A stretch of 64,000 nucleotides of DNA from JBAWXE01 sp037144255 (GTDB lineage: Bacteria; Bacteroidota; Bacteroidia; Chitinophagales; Chitinophagaceae): positions 13,907 through 77,906 of the forward strand of contig JBAWXE010000003.1 of the NCBI GenBank assembly GCA_037144255.1, read 5' to 3'. Shown here piece by piece: positions 1 to 8,919 of the stretch. Numbering within the stretch: the stretch's first letter is position 1; every line of letters begins with the position of its first letter. Both the position numbers and the translations under genes were made by a program. The notes under the pieces are model-generated. The model was not told the origin of the DNA, made no database searches, and worked only from the letters and a program-made list of their open reading frames with translations.

Positions 1-408
1 TGTAAGTCCCCGTAATAATTACTTACTCCGGAAAATAGCCCGATTTCGTGATGATTCTGTGCTTGTACACAGAAAGGGAGTAACAATGCTATGGAGAGTA
101 TAAAACGTTTCAAAGCCCTAATTTTTTGTTAAGTAATGATTACGAAAGGTAAAAAGATTTTTCAAAAATAAAAAATGTATTGAAAAACTATACTATGTTC
201 CCTTGCCGGGATAGCTTTTATAAGCTTTTAATATATTCTTTAATGCATTAATCAATAATAATATATTACTACTTATGCTCTTTATACTCTCCCAAAGATA
301 ACATAAGCTTCAACTTTATATTGAATTCTTTTCTAAAATATTTTTATTCTTTATTACTCACGAAAACACCTAAAGGCTATTTTTGCAGCCTTATTCAAAT
401 ATTAGGGA
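1..408. other. A+T-rich intergenic stretch before tyrS
   Basis: This stretch holds no convincing ORF, tRNA or repeat. The only feature I can support is the -7 promoter element near its right end (378-385). The upstream gene, if there is one nearby, lies outside the window. Confidence 0.5.
378..385 (+). promoter_or_regulatory. Bacteroidota -7 box for tyrS
   Basis: TATTTTTG matches the Bacteroidota -7 consensus TAnnTTTG and is followed by the frequent context GCAGCC. It lies 23 nt before the tyrS ATG. No clear TTTG is seen about 20 nt upstream, so only the -7 half is supported. Confidence 0.45.
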
Positions 409-1686
409 ATGGATTTTATAGCGGAATTGCAGTCAAGAGGCCTCGTTCAGGATATCATGCCGGGAACACAGGAGCAAATAAATAAAGAGATGACAGCTGC
501 ATATATAGGTTTCGACCCTACTGCAGATAGCCTACATGTGGGTAGTATGTTACCTATTACTTTACTGATGCGTCTACAACGTGCCGGGCACAAGCCTTAT
601 GCACTGGTAGGTGGGGCTACGGGTATGATAGGCGACCCTTCAGGCAAATCTGCAGAACGTAACCTCCTGGATATGGACACCATTAATAAGAACTGTGAGG
701 GCATCCGCAAGCAATTAGAGAAATTCCTCGATTTTGATGCAGCTAAGCCAAATGCTGCAGTAATGGTCAATAATTACGATTGGTTCAAAGATTATGGCTT
801 TCTCGATTTCATTCGTGAGGTAGGTAAGCACATATCTGTCAATTATATGCTGGCTAAAGATTCTGTACAAAAACGCTTGGAAACAGGTCTGTCTTTTACT
901 GAGTTCACATACCAGCTCATACAGGGTTACGATTTTCACTACTTATACAATAATAAGAATGTAAAACTGCAAATGGGCGGTGCAGATCAGTGGGGTAATA
1001 TGGTAACAGGTACAGAGCTCATACGCCGCAAGGGTGGTGGTGAGGCTTTTGCTATGACCTGCCCATTGATCACTAAAAGCGATGGCAGCAAGTTTGGTAA
1101 ATCTGAAGGGGGTAATGTTTGGCTCGATCCTGAGCGCACTTCTCCTTATCAGTTCTATCAGTTCTGGCTCAAACAGTCTGATGCTGATGCTGAACGCTCT
1201 ACATTCATTTTCTCTTTCCGTTCTGTAGAAGATATCAAAGCATTGGTAGCAGAGCATCAGGCTGCACCACATTTACGCAAATTGCAAAAGGCATTAGCAG
1301 AAGAGCTTACTACTTTGGTACATAGTGCTAACGACCTTTCCTTTGCCCAAAAAGCCTCTGAGATATTGTTTGGTCAGGCTACAGTAGATGCGCTTCGGTC
1401 CTTGAATGAAAAACAACTGTTGGAAGTAATGGACGGTGTACCTCAGGTGAATGCTACTAAGTCTGTATTGACTGGCGAAACTGACTTTATCAGCTTTCTG
1501 GCAGAGAGCGGTGTATTTGCATCTAAAGGCGAAGCGCGGAAGATGCTACAAAGTGGCGGTGTGAGTGTTAACAAAGAAAAAGTAGCTGTAGAATTTGCAC
1601 TCAGTGCCGATCATTTGTTGAATGGACGCTACATACTATTGCAAAAAGGTAAATCAAACTATACACTCGCTATTTTTAATGATTAG
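409..1686 (+). CDS. tyrS: Tyrosyl-tRNA synthetase
   Basis: Charges tRNA-Tyr with tyrosine in the cytoplasm; class I aminoacyl-tRNA synthetase. The 425 residues fit the bacterial TyrS length. The HIGH-type motif is HVGS (about residues 43-46) and the KMSKS-type loop is KFGKS (about 228-232), preceded by the tyrosine-site segment GGADQWGN. An S4-type RNA-binding domain ends the protein (SKGEARKMLQSGGVSVN region). The ATG at 409 is the natural start, 23 nt after a -7 box. The cytochrome gene starts about 30 nt downstream on the same strand, so the two may be co-transcribed although they are functionally unrelated. Confidence 0.97.
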   Translation: MDFIAELQSRGLVQDIMPGTQEQINKEMTAAYIGFDPTADSLHVGSMLPITLLMRLQRAGHKPYALVGGATGMIGDPSGKSAERNLLDMDTINKNCEGIRKQLEKFLDFDAAKPNAAVMVNNYDWFKDYGFLDFIREVGKHISVNYMLAKDSVQKRLETGLSFTEFTYQLIQGYDFHYLYNNKNVKLQMGGADQWGNMVTGTELIRRKGGGEAFAMTCPLITKSDGSKFGKSEGGNVWLDPERTSPYQFYQFWLKQSDADAERSTFIFSFRSVEDIKALVAEHQAAPHLRKLQKALAEELTTLVHSANDLSFAQKASEILFGQATVDALRSLNEKQLLEVMDGVPQVNATKSVLTGETDFISFLAESGVFASKGEARKMLQSGGVSVNKEKVAVEFALSADHLLNGRYILLQKGKSNYTLAIFND

Positions 1687-1718
1687 TTACTCTTTGTAAT
1701 GTGCTAAATTTGAAGGGC

Positions 1719-3665
1719 ATGTCGTCCCGATACTTACGTAATATTTTATTGTTGCTGGCCTTGGTAGGTATTACACTACCATCATTCTACTGCAATAACC
1801 CTAAAGCAGATAGTACACAACATTCTGGTTCCCCATGGAAGAATGTATATGATACTACTGTACACTACGTAGGTATGCAGACATGTCGTACCTGCCACGA
1901 GGCTATTTACCAGACTTTCATACGAACAGGTATGGGGCAATCATTCGATCATGCTACTCGCCAAAAGTCTGCTGCCGATTTTTCCCCCGATCATGCTTTG
2001 GTATACGATAAGGACATTGACTTCTATTACAAACCATATTGGGATCATGATTCTCTGTTCATCATGGAGTTTCGTACACAGGGGCATGACACAGTACATA
2101 AACGCATACAGCGCATAGATTATATAGTAGGTTCAGGCCAGCATACCAACTCTCATATATTTGGTGTGAATGGCTATCTGTACCAAGCACCTATTACTTT
2201 CTACACACAGAAACATCAATGGGATCTAGCTCCGGGTTTTGAGAAAGGCGCTAACAGTCGCTTTCAACGTTTGATAGAACTGGAGTGTATTTCTTGTCAT
2301 AATGGTTATCCTGATTTTGTAAGTACCAGCGAGAACAAATATGTAAGTCTTAAAACAGGTCTTGACTGTGAACGTTGTCATGGGCCGGGTAGCTTGCACG
2401 TAGAGCAGAAGAAAGCCGGCAATATAGTAGACACAGCTAAGGCTACAGACTATACTATTGTGAACCCACGCAAACTACCTACCGAATTACAGAACAATGT
2501 ATGCCAACGTTGTCATCTACAAGGTGTGTCTGTACTCAACGATGGAAAGACCTTCTTCGATTTCCGCCCGGGTATGAAACTGTCTGAGGTGATGAATGTT
2601 TTCATGCCACAGTATGAGGGTGGGCAAGATAAGATGATCATGGCTTCGCATGTAGAGCGTATGAAGAAGAGTCAATGCTACCTCGTGTCGGCCAAGATGA
2701 GCTGCATTACCTGCCACAATCCACATGTAAGTGTCAAATTCACTCCACGCTCTCAATACCTGAATGCTTGCCAGAGTTGCCACGGTACTACACAGGGGCA
2801 AAAGCAATGTACTGAAACAGCGGAACTGAGAGCTGCTAAAAACAACGATTGCGTAACCTGCCATATGCCACAAAACGCTAGTATAGATATACCACACGTA
2901 GCAGTAACAGATCATTACATACGCAAGCGCCCTATGGGTGAAGCTGAGGAGAAAAAGATCACAGCTTTTCTGGGTATGAAGTGCTTCAGCAACGATCATG
3001 TAGATGCTATTACTACTGCTCGTGCCTTTATGGAGTTCTACGAGAAGTATAACCAGAACAAAGGCTTGCTGGATTCTGCTATTAATTATCTGGATATGCA
3101 AAAGGATATAGAAGCACAACAAAAACAAAACAGAGATTATATACGTGTCTATTATCTGCTCAATGATTTTGCACATGCTACACAGTATGCTGCTACCTTG
3201 AAACCTGAGGATATGAAAGACGCCTGGGCTGCATACCGTATAGGTGAGTCGTACTCACAATTACAACAACAAGATAAAGCCCTGCCTTGGTACAAACGTG
3301 CTACTGATATCCTGCCATATTCTCTCGATTTTCAGAATAAGTATGGTATAAGCCTGCTCGCTATGAATAAGCTCAGCGATGCGTTACGAGTATATACTTA
3401 TATCATTACAGAGAACCCTAACTATACTATTGCCAATACCAATCTGGGTTTTCTGTATATGCAGCAGGGTAATAGTACAATGGCGTATAACTATCTAAGT
3501 AAGGCGCTAGAGCTGGACCCTGATAATGAACAAGCTCTAGTGAACATAGCTGTTTGGTATCACAATGAACGCCAAGCTGATAAGGCACGTAAAGCATTGG
3601 AACACCTTCTGCAAAAGCACCCTACCAATCAACGTGCCCGTGCCATGTTACTGGACCTTAAGTAA
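1719..3665 (+). CDS. Multiheme c-type cytochrome with C-terminal TPR repeats, lipoprotein-like
   Basis: The protein (648 aa from ATG 1719; a GTG at 1701 in the same frame is an alternative) begins with a hydrophobic signal segment ending in a possible lipobox cysteine (LPSFYC). Seven CXXCH heme-binding motifs follow: CRTCH, CISCH, CERCH, CQRCH, CITCH, CQSCH and CVTCH. This arrangement resembles the cytochrome c554/c' group. The last third (from about residue 500) consists of tetratricopeptide repeats, ending in a typical ALELDPDNEQAL repeat. The protein should sit outside the cytoplasm, anchored by lipid. Its electron donor and acceptor cannot be inferred, because no oxidoreductase or cytochrome-maturation gene adjoins it. 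Confidence 0.85.
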   Translation: MSSRYLRNILLLLALVGITLPSFYCNNPKADSTQHSGSPWKNVYDTTVHYVGMQTCRTCHEAIYQTFIRTGMGQSFDHATRQKSAADFSPDHALVYDKDIDFYYKPYWDHDSLFIMEFRTQGHDTVHKRIQRIDYIVGSGQHTNSHIFGVNGYLYQAPITFYTQKHQWDLAPGFEKGANSRFQRLIELECISCHNGYPDFVSTSENKYVSLKTGLDCERCHGPGSLHVEQKKAGNIVDTAKATDYTIVNPRKLPTELQNNVCQRCHLQGVSVLNDGKTFFDFRPGMKLSEVMNVFMPQYEGGQDKMIMASHVERMKKSQCYLVSAKMSCITCHNPHVSVKFTPRSQYLNACQSCHGTTQGQKQCTETAELRAAKNNDCVTCHMPQNASIDIPHVAVTDHYIRKRPMGEAEEKKITAFLGMKCFSNDHVDAITTARAFMEFYEKYNQNKGLLDSAINYLDMQKDIEAQQKQNRDYIRVYYLLNDFAHATQYAATLKPEDMKDAWAAYRIGESYSQLQQQDKALPWYKRATDILPYSLDFQNKYGISLLAMNKLSDALRVYTYIITENPNYTIANTNLGFLYMQQGNSTMAYNYLSKALELDPDNEQALVNIAVWYHNERQADKARKALEHLLQKHPTNQRARAMLLDLK

Positions 3666-3726
3666 TGATTTAAGAGTATAGGTACATTATATATAAGTAT
3701 TATGCTGTTTTTTGGAAAAGTACTAA

Positions 3727-3734
3727 TATATTTG
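3727..3734 (+). promoter_or_regulatory. -7 box directly before the 3742 gene
   Basis: TATATTTG matches TAnnTTTG and ends 7 nt before the ATG at 3742, so a transcript would start at or next to the start codon. A TTTG at 3711-3714 is too close to be a normal -33 element. Confidence 0.4.
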
Positions 3735-3741
3735 CATTCAT

Positions 3742-4407
3742 ATGTTTAGTCGCCTCATTATAAACAGAGTTACACTTATAGCATTGCTGCTACTGTCTGC
3801 ATGTAGCCAGCGAGTATGTGCTCAAGACCAAGATGATGAAGAGATGCATTTGCGCCGCAGGATACATGCACATGATAAAAGGGATGGCAATTATCCGGTA
3901 GTATTTTTGGGAGCCAGTAGCGGTATCAATAATGAGAATGGCGCTTTGGGCTTCAATCTGGATTTTCCATTGGCTAAGAAAGTATCTTTCTCTTCTGGCT
4001 TTGGTGCCAGTACGTGGGGTACTAAGGTTTTCAGCGAGGCGCGCTATTATTTAAAGAACGGCTATAAGGGCTGGGCTATAGGTGGTGGTGCCAGTTATAG
4101 CACAGGCAACAATAGTTTCAAAGGAAGAATGCAGACTGTTGCTGGTTCTAGAGAGCGTGTAACATTAGATCTGCACCCAATTCCTGATCTGTTTCTGGCA
4201 TTCTACAAGTTCTGGAACATTGGCAAACGTTATAATCGTCTCTTTATAGACTTTGGTTGGTCGGTGCCATTAGAGAATGTTACCTACAGACAAATATCGG
4301 GCCCACCACTAGATAGCAAGGGTCATGATAGGTTGTTACTCTTGTCGCCGGGTGGGCTGATAGTAGGTGGTGGTATCTCATTCGGTTTCTACGAGAAAAG
4401 ACACTAA
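3742..4407 (+). CDS. Putative exported envelope protein, glycine-rich, possibly beta-barrel
   Basis: A 221-aa protein I do not recognise. It starts with an export signal containing LLLSACSQ, which could be a lipobox, but a signal peptidase I site after VCA is also possible. The mature part is acidic and basic at first (DQDDEE, then LRRRIHAHDKRDG). It then has alternating hydrophobic and glycine/aromatic stretches ending in GGGISFGFYEKRH, which suggests beta strands of an outer-membrane or periplasmic protein. A strong hairpin follows the stop codon. Function is unknown. Confidence 0.7.
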   Translation: MFSRLIINRVTLIALLLLSACSQRVCAQDQDDEEMHLRRRIHAHDKRDGNYPVVFLGASSGINNENGALGFNLDFPLAKKVSFSSGFGASTWGTKVFSEARYYLKNGYKGWAIGGGASYSTGNNSFKGRMQTVAGSRERVTLDLHPIPDLFLAFYKFWNIGKRYNRLFIDFGWSVPLENVTYRQISGPPLDSKGHDRLLLLSPGGLIVGGGISFGFYEKRH

Positions 4408-4422
4408 AAATATTCTTAAAGT

Positions 4423-4469
4423 CTATTGATAGATAAGGGGCGCCGCAAGCGCCCCTTATCTATCAATAG
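4423..4469. terminator. Long hairpin between convergent genes
   Basis: Two perfect 21-nt arms (4423-4443 and 4449-4469, core AAGGGGCGC / GCGCCCCTT) enclose a 5-nt loop. It sits between the convergent 3742 gene and sod. Neither side has a strong T-run, so it may act as a processing or stabilising hairpin as well as a bidirectional terminator. Confidence 0.7.
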
Positions 4470-4484
4470 TACTCTTATAATATA

Positions 4485-5090
4485 CTAAAGTGCTGCTTTG
4501 TAGCGTGCTGCTACTGCATCCCAATTGATCACATTCCAGATAGCACCCAGATAATCAGGGCGACGGTTTTGATACTTGAGGTAATAAGCATGTTCCCAAA
4601 CATCTATACCCATGATAGGCGTACCTTTTACTTCGGCTAGATCCATCAATGGATTGTCTTGATTAGGAGTAGAGCAAACTTCCAGTTTACCATCCTTAAC
4701 AATGAGCCAAGCCCAGCCACTACCGAAACGTGTAGTACCGGCTGTGTTCATTTTTTCTTTCAGTGTATCCAGAGAGCCGAAAGCTGCTGTGATAGCTGTT
4801 GCCAGATCGCCTGTAGGTGCACCACCTGCATTAGGGCCCAGTATGCTCCAGAAAAGGCTGTGGTTAAAATGTCCGCCACCATTGTTGCGTACAGGCATTG
4901 GATATTTGCTCATGTTAGCCATCAGTTCTTCCAGCGATTTGTTTTCGCCATCGGTACCTGCCAGAGCTTTGTTCAGATTATCTACATATGCCTGATGGTG
5001 TTTGCCATGATGTATTTGCATGGTCAGAGTGTCTATATGCGGTTCCAGTGCATCGTGTGCATATGGGAGCGCAGGGAGTGTATGTGCCAT
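4485..5090 (-). CDS. sodA: Superoxide dismutase (Fe/Mn family)
   Basis: Converts superoxide to hydrogen peroxide and oxygen. The 201-aa protein from ATG 5090 starts MAHTLPALPYAHDALEPHID, the family's usual N-terminus, so the longer frame to 5138 is not used. Metal ligands are visible in HHGKHHQAYV, in GGHFNHSLFW and in DVWEHAYYLKY. GSGWAWL is the usual C-terminal domain signature. I cannot tell Fe from Mn preference with certainty, and the gene symbol is therefore tentative. No secretion signal, so cytoplasmic. The gene has its own well-formed promoter (5119-5150). Confidence 0.95.
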   Translation of the reverse strand: MAHTLPALPYAHDALEPHIDTLTMQIHHGKHHQAYVDNLNKALAGTDGENKSLEELMANMSKYPMPVRNNGGGHFNHSLFWSILGPNAGGAPTGDLATAITAAFGSLDTLKEKMNTAGTTRFGSGWAWLIVKDGKLEVCSTPNQDNPLMDLAEVKGTPIMGIDVWEHAYYLKYQNRRPDYLGAIWNVINWDAVAARYKAAL

Positions 5091-5118
5091 AATGTGCTTT
5101 GTTTTTTGTTTAGTGTTA

Positions 5119-5150
5119 CAAATGTAATCAGGACACAAAGAACGGCCAAA
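5119..5150 (-). promoter_or_regulatory. Bacteroidota promoter of the superoxide dismutase gene
   Basis: On the minus strand TTTG (5150-5147), a 20-nt spacer and TACATTTG (5126-5119) match the -33/-7 consensus in sequence and spacing. The -7 box lies 28 nt before the ATG at 5090. Confidence 0.65.
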
Positions 5151-5218
5151 AGCAGCTATGAAATGATAATTATTTAAAATACTGCTATAAGAAAATGGGA
5201 TGCTGAGTGATTACATAT

Positions 5219-6001
5219 TTATTGTTTTTCTATTCTTGTAACAGTACGTGTGCCAGTGGCATCTATTAGCTGTAGCATGTATATACCATTAGCCTGTGCT
5301 TGCAGAGATATAGTACTAGTACCTGCTTGTAGTGTGCCCTCTTGTACTAGCTGACCTATAACATTCAGCAATCTGTAAGTAGCTTTTTCTTGCAGGGCAT
5401 CTATGTGTAATAGATTATTAGTAGGGTTAGGGTAAATGTTTGTGGTATTGTTAAGAGTAGTATTCTTTACAGAAGCAGGATAAACGATTGTATTATAGAC
5501 TGTATCTGTCAATACTACAGCATTATCATCGAAGTAGATACCAGCAGTGTTAGGGATAACAGTACCTGCAGCTAAATCGGTTTTTGTTTTGATAGAGAAT
5601 ACTACCATACCATTGCATTGGTTGTGGTGAGAACTATCTAAGAGTGTGATATTTGGGAAATCTAATTTCAGTACCCAATTGGTACCATTCCAATTTTTGG
5701 ATGTAATGAGCGTATTGGAGCAGGCAATCATAGCCAATGAATGAATATCGAGAAAATTAGAAAGAGTATCTAATACATAGATATTCTGTGCAGTATCATT
5801 ACCTGTGTTTTCAAAGCCAATAGTATAAGTAAGCTGTATGCCAGACAAAATATTACCTTCAGGTGATACCTGCATTTCATTAGGATCGTAGGACGCATTC
5901 ACTGTATCTACTCGCACGCATGCATTATTTGCAGGATTTACATCTCCTGTGATAGGGTTTGTTATAATGCTAGAATGAACAGTATCGCCAGCTGTCAGCA
6001 C
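5219..6001 (-). pseudogene. 3' remnant of a T9SS-exported protein gene
   Basis: These 260 codons are only the C-terminal end of a larger secreted protein. The frame opens directly after a TGA at 6004-6002. Its first codons (LTAGDTVHSS, then SYDPNEMQV) already lie inside a DUF11-like repeat domain that normally follows hundreds of residues of adhesin or enzyme. The last 75 residues form a typical type IX secretion sorting domain (NIYPNPTNNLLHID at its start, GIYMLQLID near the end). There is no signal peptide and no plausible start codon context; the GTG at 6001 is just the first in-frame codon. The upstream part is not found elsewhere in the window. It is truncated exactly where the foreign ATPase fragment begins. 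Confidence 0.8.
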
Positions 6002-7621
6002 TCAGAACTAGAAAAGGACATTCTTTCCTCTGACCTAGTAGCTGTATTTAGAAGACTTAGTACCTCATGGGGAGACCAAATGAATAGTGTATTTGCCAAT
6101 GCAATACTTGCCATACTAGAAAGTAAACAAGGTGGAACGTTGGTAGACCTCAGACGCTTCTTGGTTGAGAAAACCTTTAGAGATACATATCTCAAATCGG
6201 TATTAGACCCCAATATTGTCTACTATTGGCAAAAGGAATACCCATTACTCAAATCCAATTCGATTGGCTCAATCCTTACCAGACTAGATACTTTTCTGCG
6301 TCCAAAGCTTATTAGAAATATGGTAGCCCAGAAGAAAGGTCTAGATTTTGAAAATATCCTAGATACAGGCAAAATATTACTAGTTAAACTATCCCAGGGA
6401 CTTATCGGCACAGAAAACAGCTACTTATTAGGCACATTCTTTGTAACCAAGATGTATCAGGCTGCAATGGCAAGGCAGATAAAGAGTAAAGAAGACCGCA
6501 ACAACTTCTTTCTATATATAGATGAGTTCCAAAACTTCATCACCCCATCCATGTCCTCAATTTTAAGTGGAGCGAGAAAATATCACTTAGGTCTAATCCT
6601 TGCCCATCAGGATATGACCCAACTCAACAAGTATGATACAGAACTAGCCTCTGCCATAGTATCGAATGCAGGTACAAGGGTTTGTTTCAGATTGGGGGAC
6701 ACAGATGCTAAACGTTTTGCACAAGGATTTACATTTTTTGAAGCCCAAGATTTAGAGAACCTACATACAGGACAAGCCGTTGCACGCATTGAACGACCCG
6801 ATTTTGACTTTAATCTAAATACAATTCATCTTCAGTTCCCTGATGAGGCAACAGCTAAACAAAGGCTACAACAAGTCCTTGAAGTTTCAAGGAAACAATA
6901 CGGGACACCCAAAGAGGAAGTAGAAGCACAGTTACAATCTTTACTTGAACCAAGTGTGTGGGAGCAAGAACCCATCAAAAGACCTGAGCCTAAACAAAAG
7001 CAAGAACCTGCACCGGAATTACCTAAAGATGAACCAGTTATCGCTCCCAAACAAGAACTTGCCCCATTATCTGATGAAGCTATTGCAGCTACCAAAGAGC
7101 GATTTGTACGCCAAAGGGAAGATAGCCAACATCGGTATTTGCAGAACCTAATTAAAAAAATGGCAGAATCGAGGGGTTATAAAGCAACTATCGAAGAACC
7201 AACTCCTGATGGAAAAGGAAGAATAGATGTAGCCCTTGAACGCAATTCCCAAAGGATTGCAGTTGAGGTTTGCATGACAACTGAGACAGATTGGGAGATG
7301 CATAACATTGAAAAATGTTTAATGGCAGGATATGAACTAGTTGTTGAATGTTCAAGCGATAAAAAGACACTAGAAAATATTAGCAAAAAAATACAATCAA
7401 CTTTTAATGAAAGCCAACGATCCAAAATCTTAGTTCTCGAACCTGAACAGTTGTTTGAGTATTTAGACAAACAGGTAGCTCAATCTTCAAACACAGAAGT
7501 AAGGATGAAGGGGTATCGAGTTAAAGTAGAATACAACCCTTCATCCATAGAATCTGCAGAGCAAAAGATGAATGCAATAAATAAGACTGTAAATGAGGCA
7601 AGACGGAGCAAGAAAAAATAG
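5975..7621 (+). pseudogene. 5'-truncated conjugative coupling-type ATPase with C-terminal nuclease-like domain
   Basis: The 548-codon frame resembles the second half of VirD4/TraD-type (HerA/FtsK superfamily) DNA-pumping ATPases. Segments like VFRRLSTSWGDQMNSV (about residues 24-39) and ILTRLDTFLRPKLI (100-113) are typical. A Walker B motif, LYIDEF, is at about 180-185. No Walker A is present, so the nucleotide-binding N-terminus is lost. Family similarity begins near residue 9 (about position 6000); the first eight codons are antisense T9SS-gene sequence. A Pro/Glu/Lys-rich linker (about 332-365) leads to a restriction-endonuclease-like fold with Asp418 (GRIDVALE) and Glu431 (AVEVC); the usual following Lys is Cys433. 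The truncated protein should be inactive as a motor. Confidence 0.75.
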
Positions 7622-7697
7622 TTGTTGTATTATTTGTCATTTGGCGTAATTTGAATAAATAATTATTATCTACACTATAACAATAAACACATTTAAT

Positions 7698-8426
7698 ATG
7701 AACAGCTTTGAAAAAGCAATAATTGATGGAATGAAAACAACAATAAGAGACTATATATCATTCAAAGGTCCTGATCATGAGAACGAGTGGTCAAAACCTG
7801 AATATTTAGCCACTCTAAATATAGCAAAATCAATAACGAGATTTAATTCTTATCCTGCAGAGAAAATAATAATTGCTATCGAAGAGAATACAAGTTCATT
7901 CTCAAATGCATGCGTGCCACAAAATTTTACGGATATTTACAATAACGAATTTAAATCGTTCAATACAGATCGTAATGGTAAAATTGATATTGCTGTTTAT
8001 GAGACTTATAAAAAAAAGCCAATATGTACCATTGAAGTTAAAAATTTTAATCCACAGGATAGTGTATTAATCCTTGACTTGCAAAGAAATGCGCAGTATT
8101 TTACTTTTCAAGCTAAGCATAATATATCAATAATTCAAAAAACTTACGTTGCATATTTTAAACACTATAGTGATACTCATACTATAGATGGAATGCAAAA
8201 TGATTTGACTAAAGCAAAAAATGATCTAGACCAAATAATTCAAAAAGCCAAGATTGATACGTCGTATCTAAGTATAAGAATTGAAGCAGAAACAATTCAT
8301 GAGAACTTGCTCTATTCTGAAAAATATTCAGCTGAGGAAATAATCAATGATACAGGCGATTTTTATGCTAATGCAGTCCATTTTATTGGAGTATTGGGAA
8401 TTTTTGAAAGAAAGTTGTCTATTTGA
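7698..8426 (+). CDS. Uncharacterised protein with PD-(D/E)XK nuclease-like motif
   Basis: A 242-aa protein I cannot assign to a named family. Residues 94-115 read GKIDIAVY, a short loop, then CTIEVKNF. This gives Asp97, Glu113 and Lys115 in the spacing of a PD-(D/E)XK active site, and an upstream glutamate around 62-63 could complete it. The middle (about 170-205) is lysine-rich and probably helical, perhaps coiled coil. No signal peptide. The gene is visibly richer in A+T than the flanking core genes and lies 76 nt after the truncated ATPase, which also ends in a nuclease-like fold. The two probably came in together on mobile DNA. Role unknown: an anti-invader or conjugation-associated nuclease would be a guess. 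Confidence 0.6.
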   Translation: MNSFEKAIIDGMKTTIRDYISFKGPDHENEWSKPEYLATLNIAKSITRFNSYPAEKIIIAIEENTSSFSNACVPQNFTDIYNNEFKSFNTDRNGKIDIAVYETYKKKPICTIEVKNFNPQDSVLILDLQRNAQYFTFQAKHNISIIQKTYVAYFKHYSDTHTIDGMQNDLTKAKNDLDQIIQKAKIDTSYLSIRIEAETIHENLLYSEKYSAEEIINDTGDFYANAVHFIGVLGIFERKLSI

Positions 8427-8637
8427 TCAAAACACGAAAACTCAAGATAACGCATTGCCTTTTTACCGTCTGTTTTCATCATTCAAACCTTGTGTAATTT
8501 TTTACATTACTCGCAAGTGGCGTGCGAACTTTAAATCTCCTAACTTGCTGATAATCAATTACTTTTGTTAGTTCGGAAATAGGCAACCTATACAGAGGGT
8601 AGGGGCTAACAAATATATTTTAGGGTAAAATGAAGTC
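8427..8637. other. Intergenic right flank of the foreign segment
   Basis: This 211-bp stretch shows no convincing gene. It contains one copy (8598-8616, inverted) of a 19-bp sequence that recurs at 31717-31735. A 74-codon frame running through it is out of frame with the preceding gene's end and has no recognisable content. The right end of the anomalous DNA probably lies here, but no direct repeat or attachment site could be defined. Confidence 0.4.
8598..8616 (-). repeat. 19-bp repeat, copy 1
   Basis: On the minus strand this reads ATATTTGTTAGCCCCTACC, identical to 31717-31735 on the plus strand. In the second copy it carries the -33 TTTG of a good promoter. Here a proper -7 box is missing at the matching distance. 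Confidence 0.7.
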
Positions 8638-8919
8638 TTACTTCACCTGTATCTCATTCACTACATTTTCTTCAAAGTACTTGTTGATAGTTTCTATCAG
8701 TTGATTTTTACTATGCAGTAGTTCTTGTTTCAGTGGGGCTACATCTGTATATATTGTCAGTACTTTGCCGCTGAGGTATAATTTGCGGGTATATTTGGCT
8801 ACTGTTTTACTAGTAATGGTCTCCCATTCATCGCGCAGACGCAGTTCTATTACCTTGGGCTTCCATTTGGAGCGCTCCATTAACAGATTTAATGCCTCGG
8901 CCATGCTGTAAGATCCCAT
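8638..8919 (-). CDS. DUF721 / DciA-like protein
   Basis: A 93-aa protein of the DUF721 family, the family that contains DciA, the replicative-helicase partner found in bacteria without DnaC. The signature is the N-terminal helix MAEALNLLMERSKWKPKV, a central RDEWETI stretch and a beta-hairpin with LTIYTDVAPLKQEL. The length matches the short Bacteroidota members. Start could be the ATG at 8919 or the one at 8904. By family knowledge it may help load DnaB, but that has not been shown for this short form. The 287-bp spacer upstream to rpsO is A+T-rich with no gene. Confidence 0.75.
   Translation of the reverse strand: MGSYSMAEALNLLMERSKWKPKVIELRLRDEWETITSKTVAKYTRKLYLSGKVLTIYTDVAPLKQELLHSKNQLIETINKYFEENVVNEIQVK

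Noticed and set aside
2517..3176. 219-codon antisense frame inside the cytochrome gene
   Set aside because: The sense strand has clear heme and TPR motifs; the antisense product is low-complexity and has no start signal.
4659..5177. Plus-strand frame over the superoxide dismutase gene
   Set aside because: Antisense to a well-conserved gene and without any recognisable domain.
5975..6000. ATG 5975 as a genuine start of the ATPase
   Set aside because: The first eight codons are the antisense of the T9SS gene; the family similarity starts only at the junction.
8347..8571. 74-codon frame overlapping the end of the nuclease-like gene
   Set aside because: Overlaps the end of the 242-aa gene in another frame, has no motif or promoter, and its composition is that of non-coding DNA.
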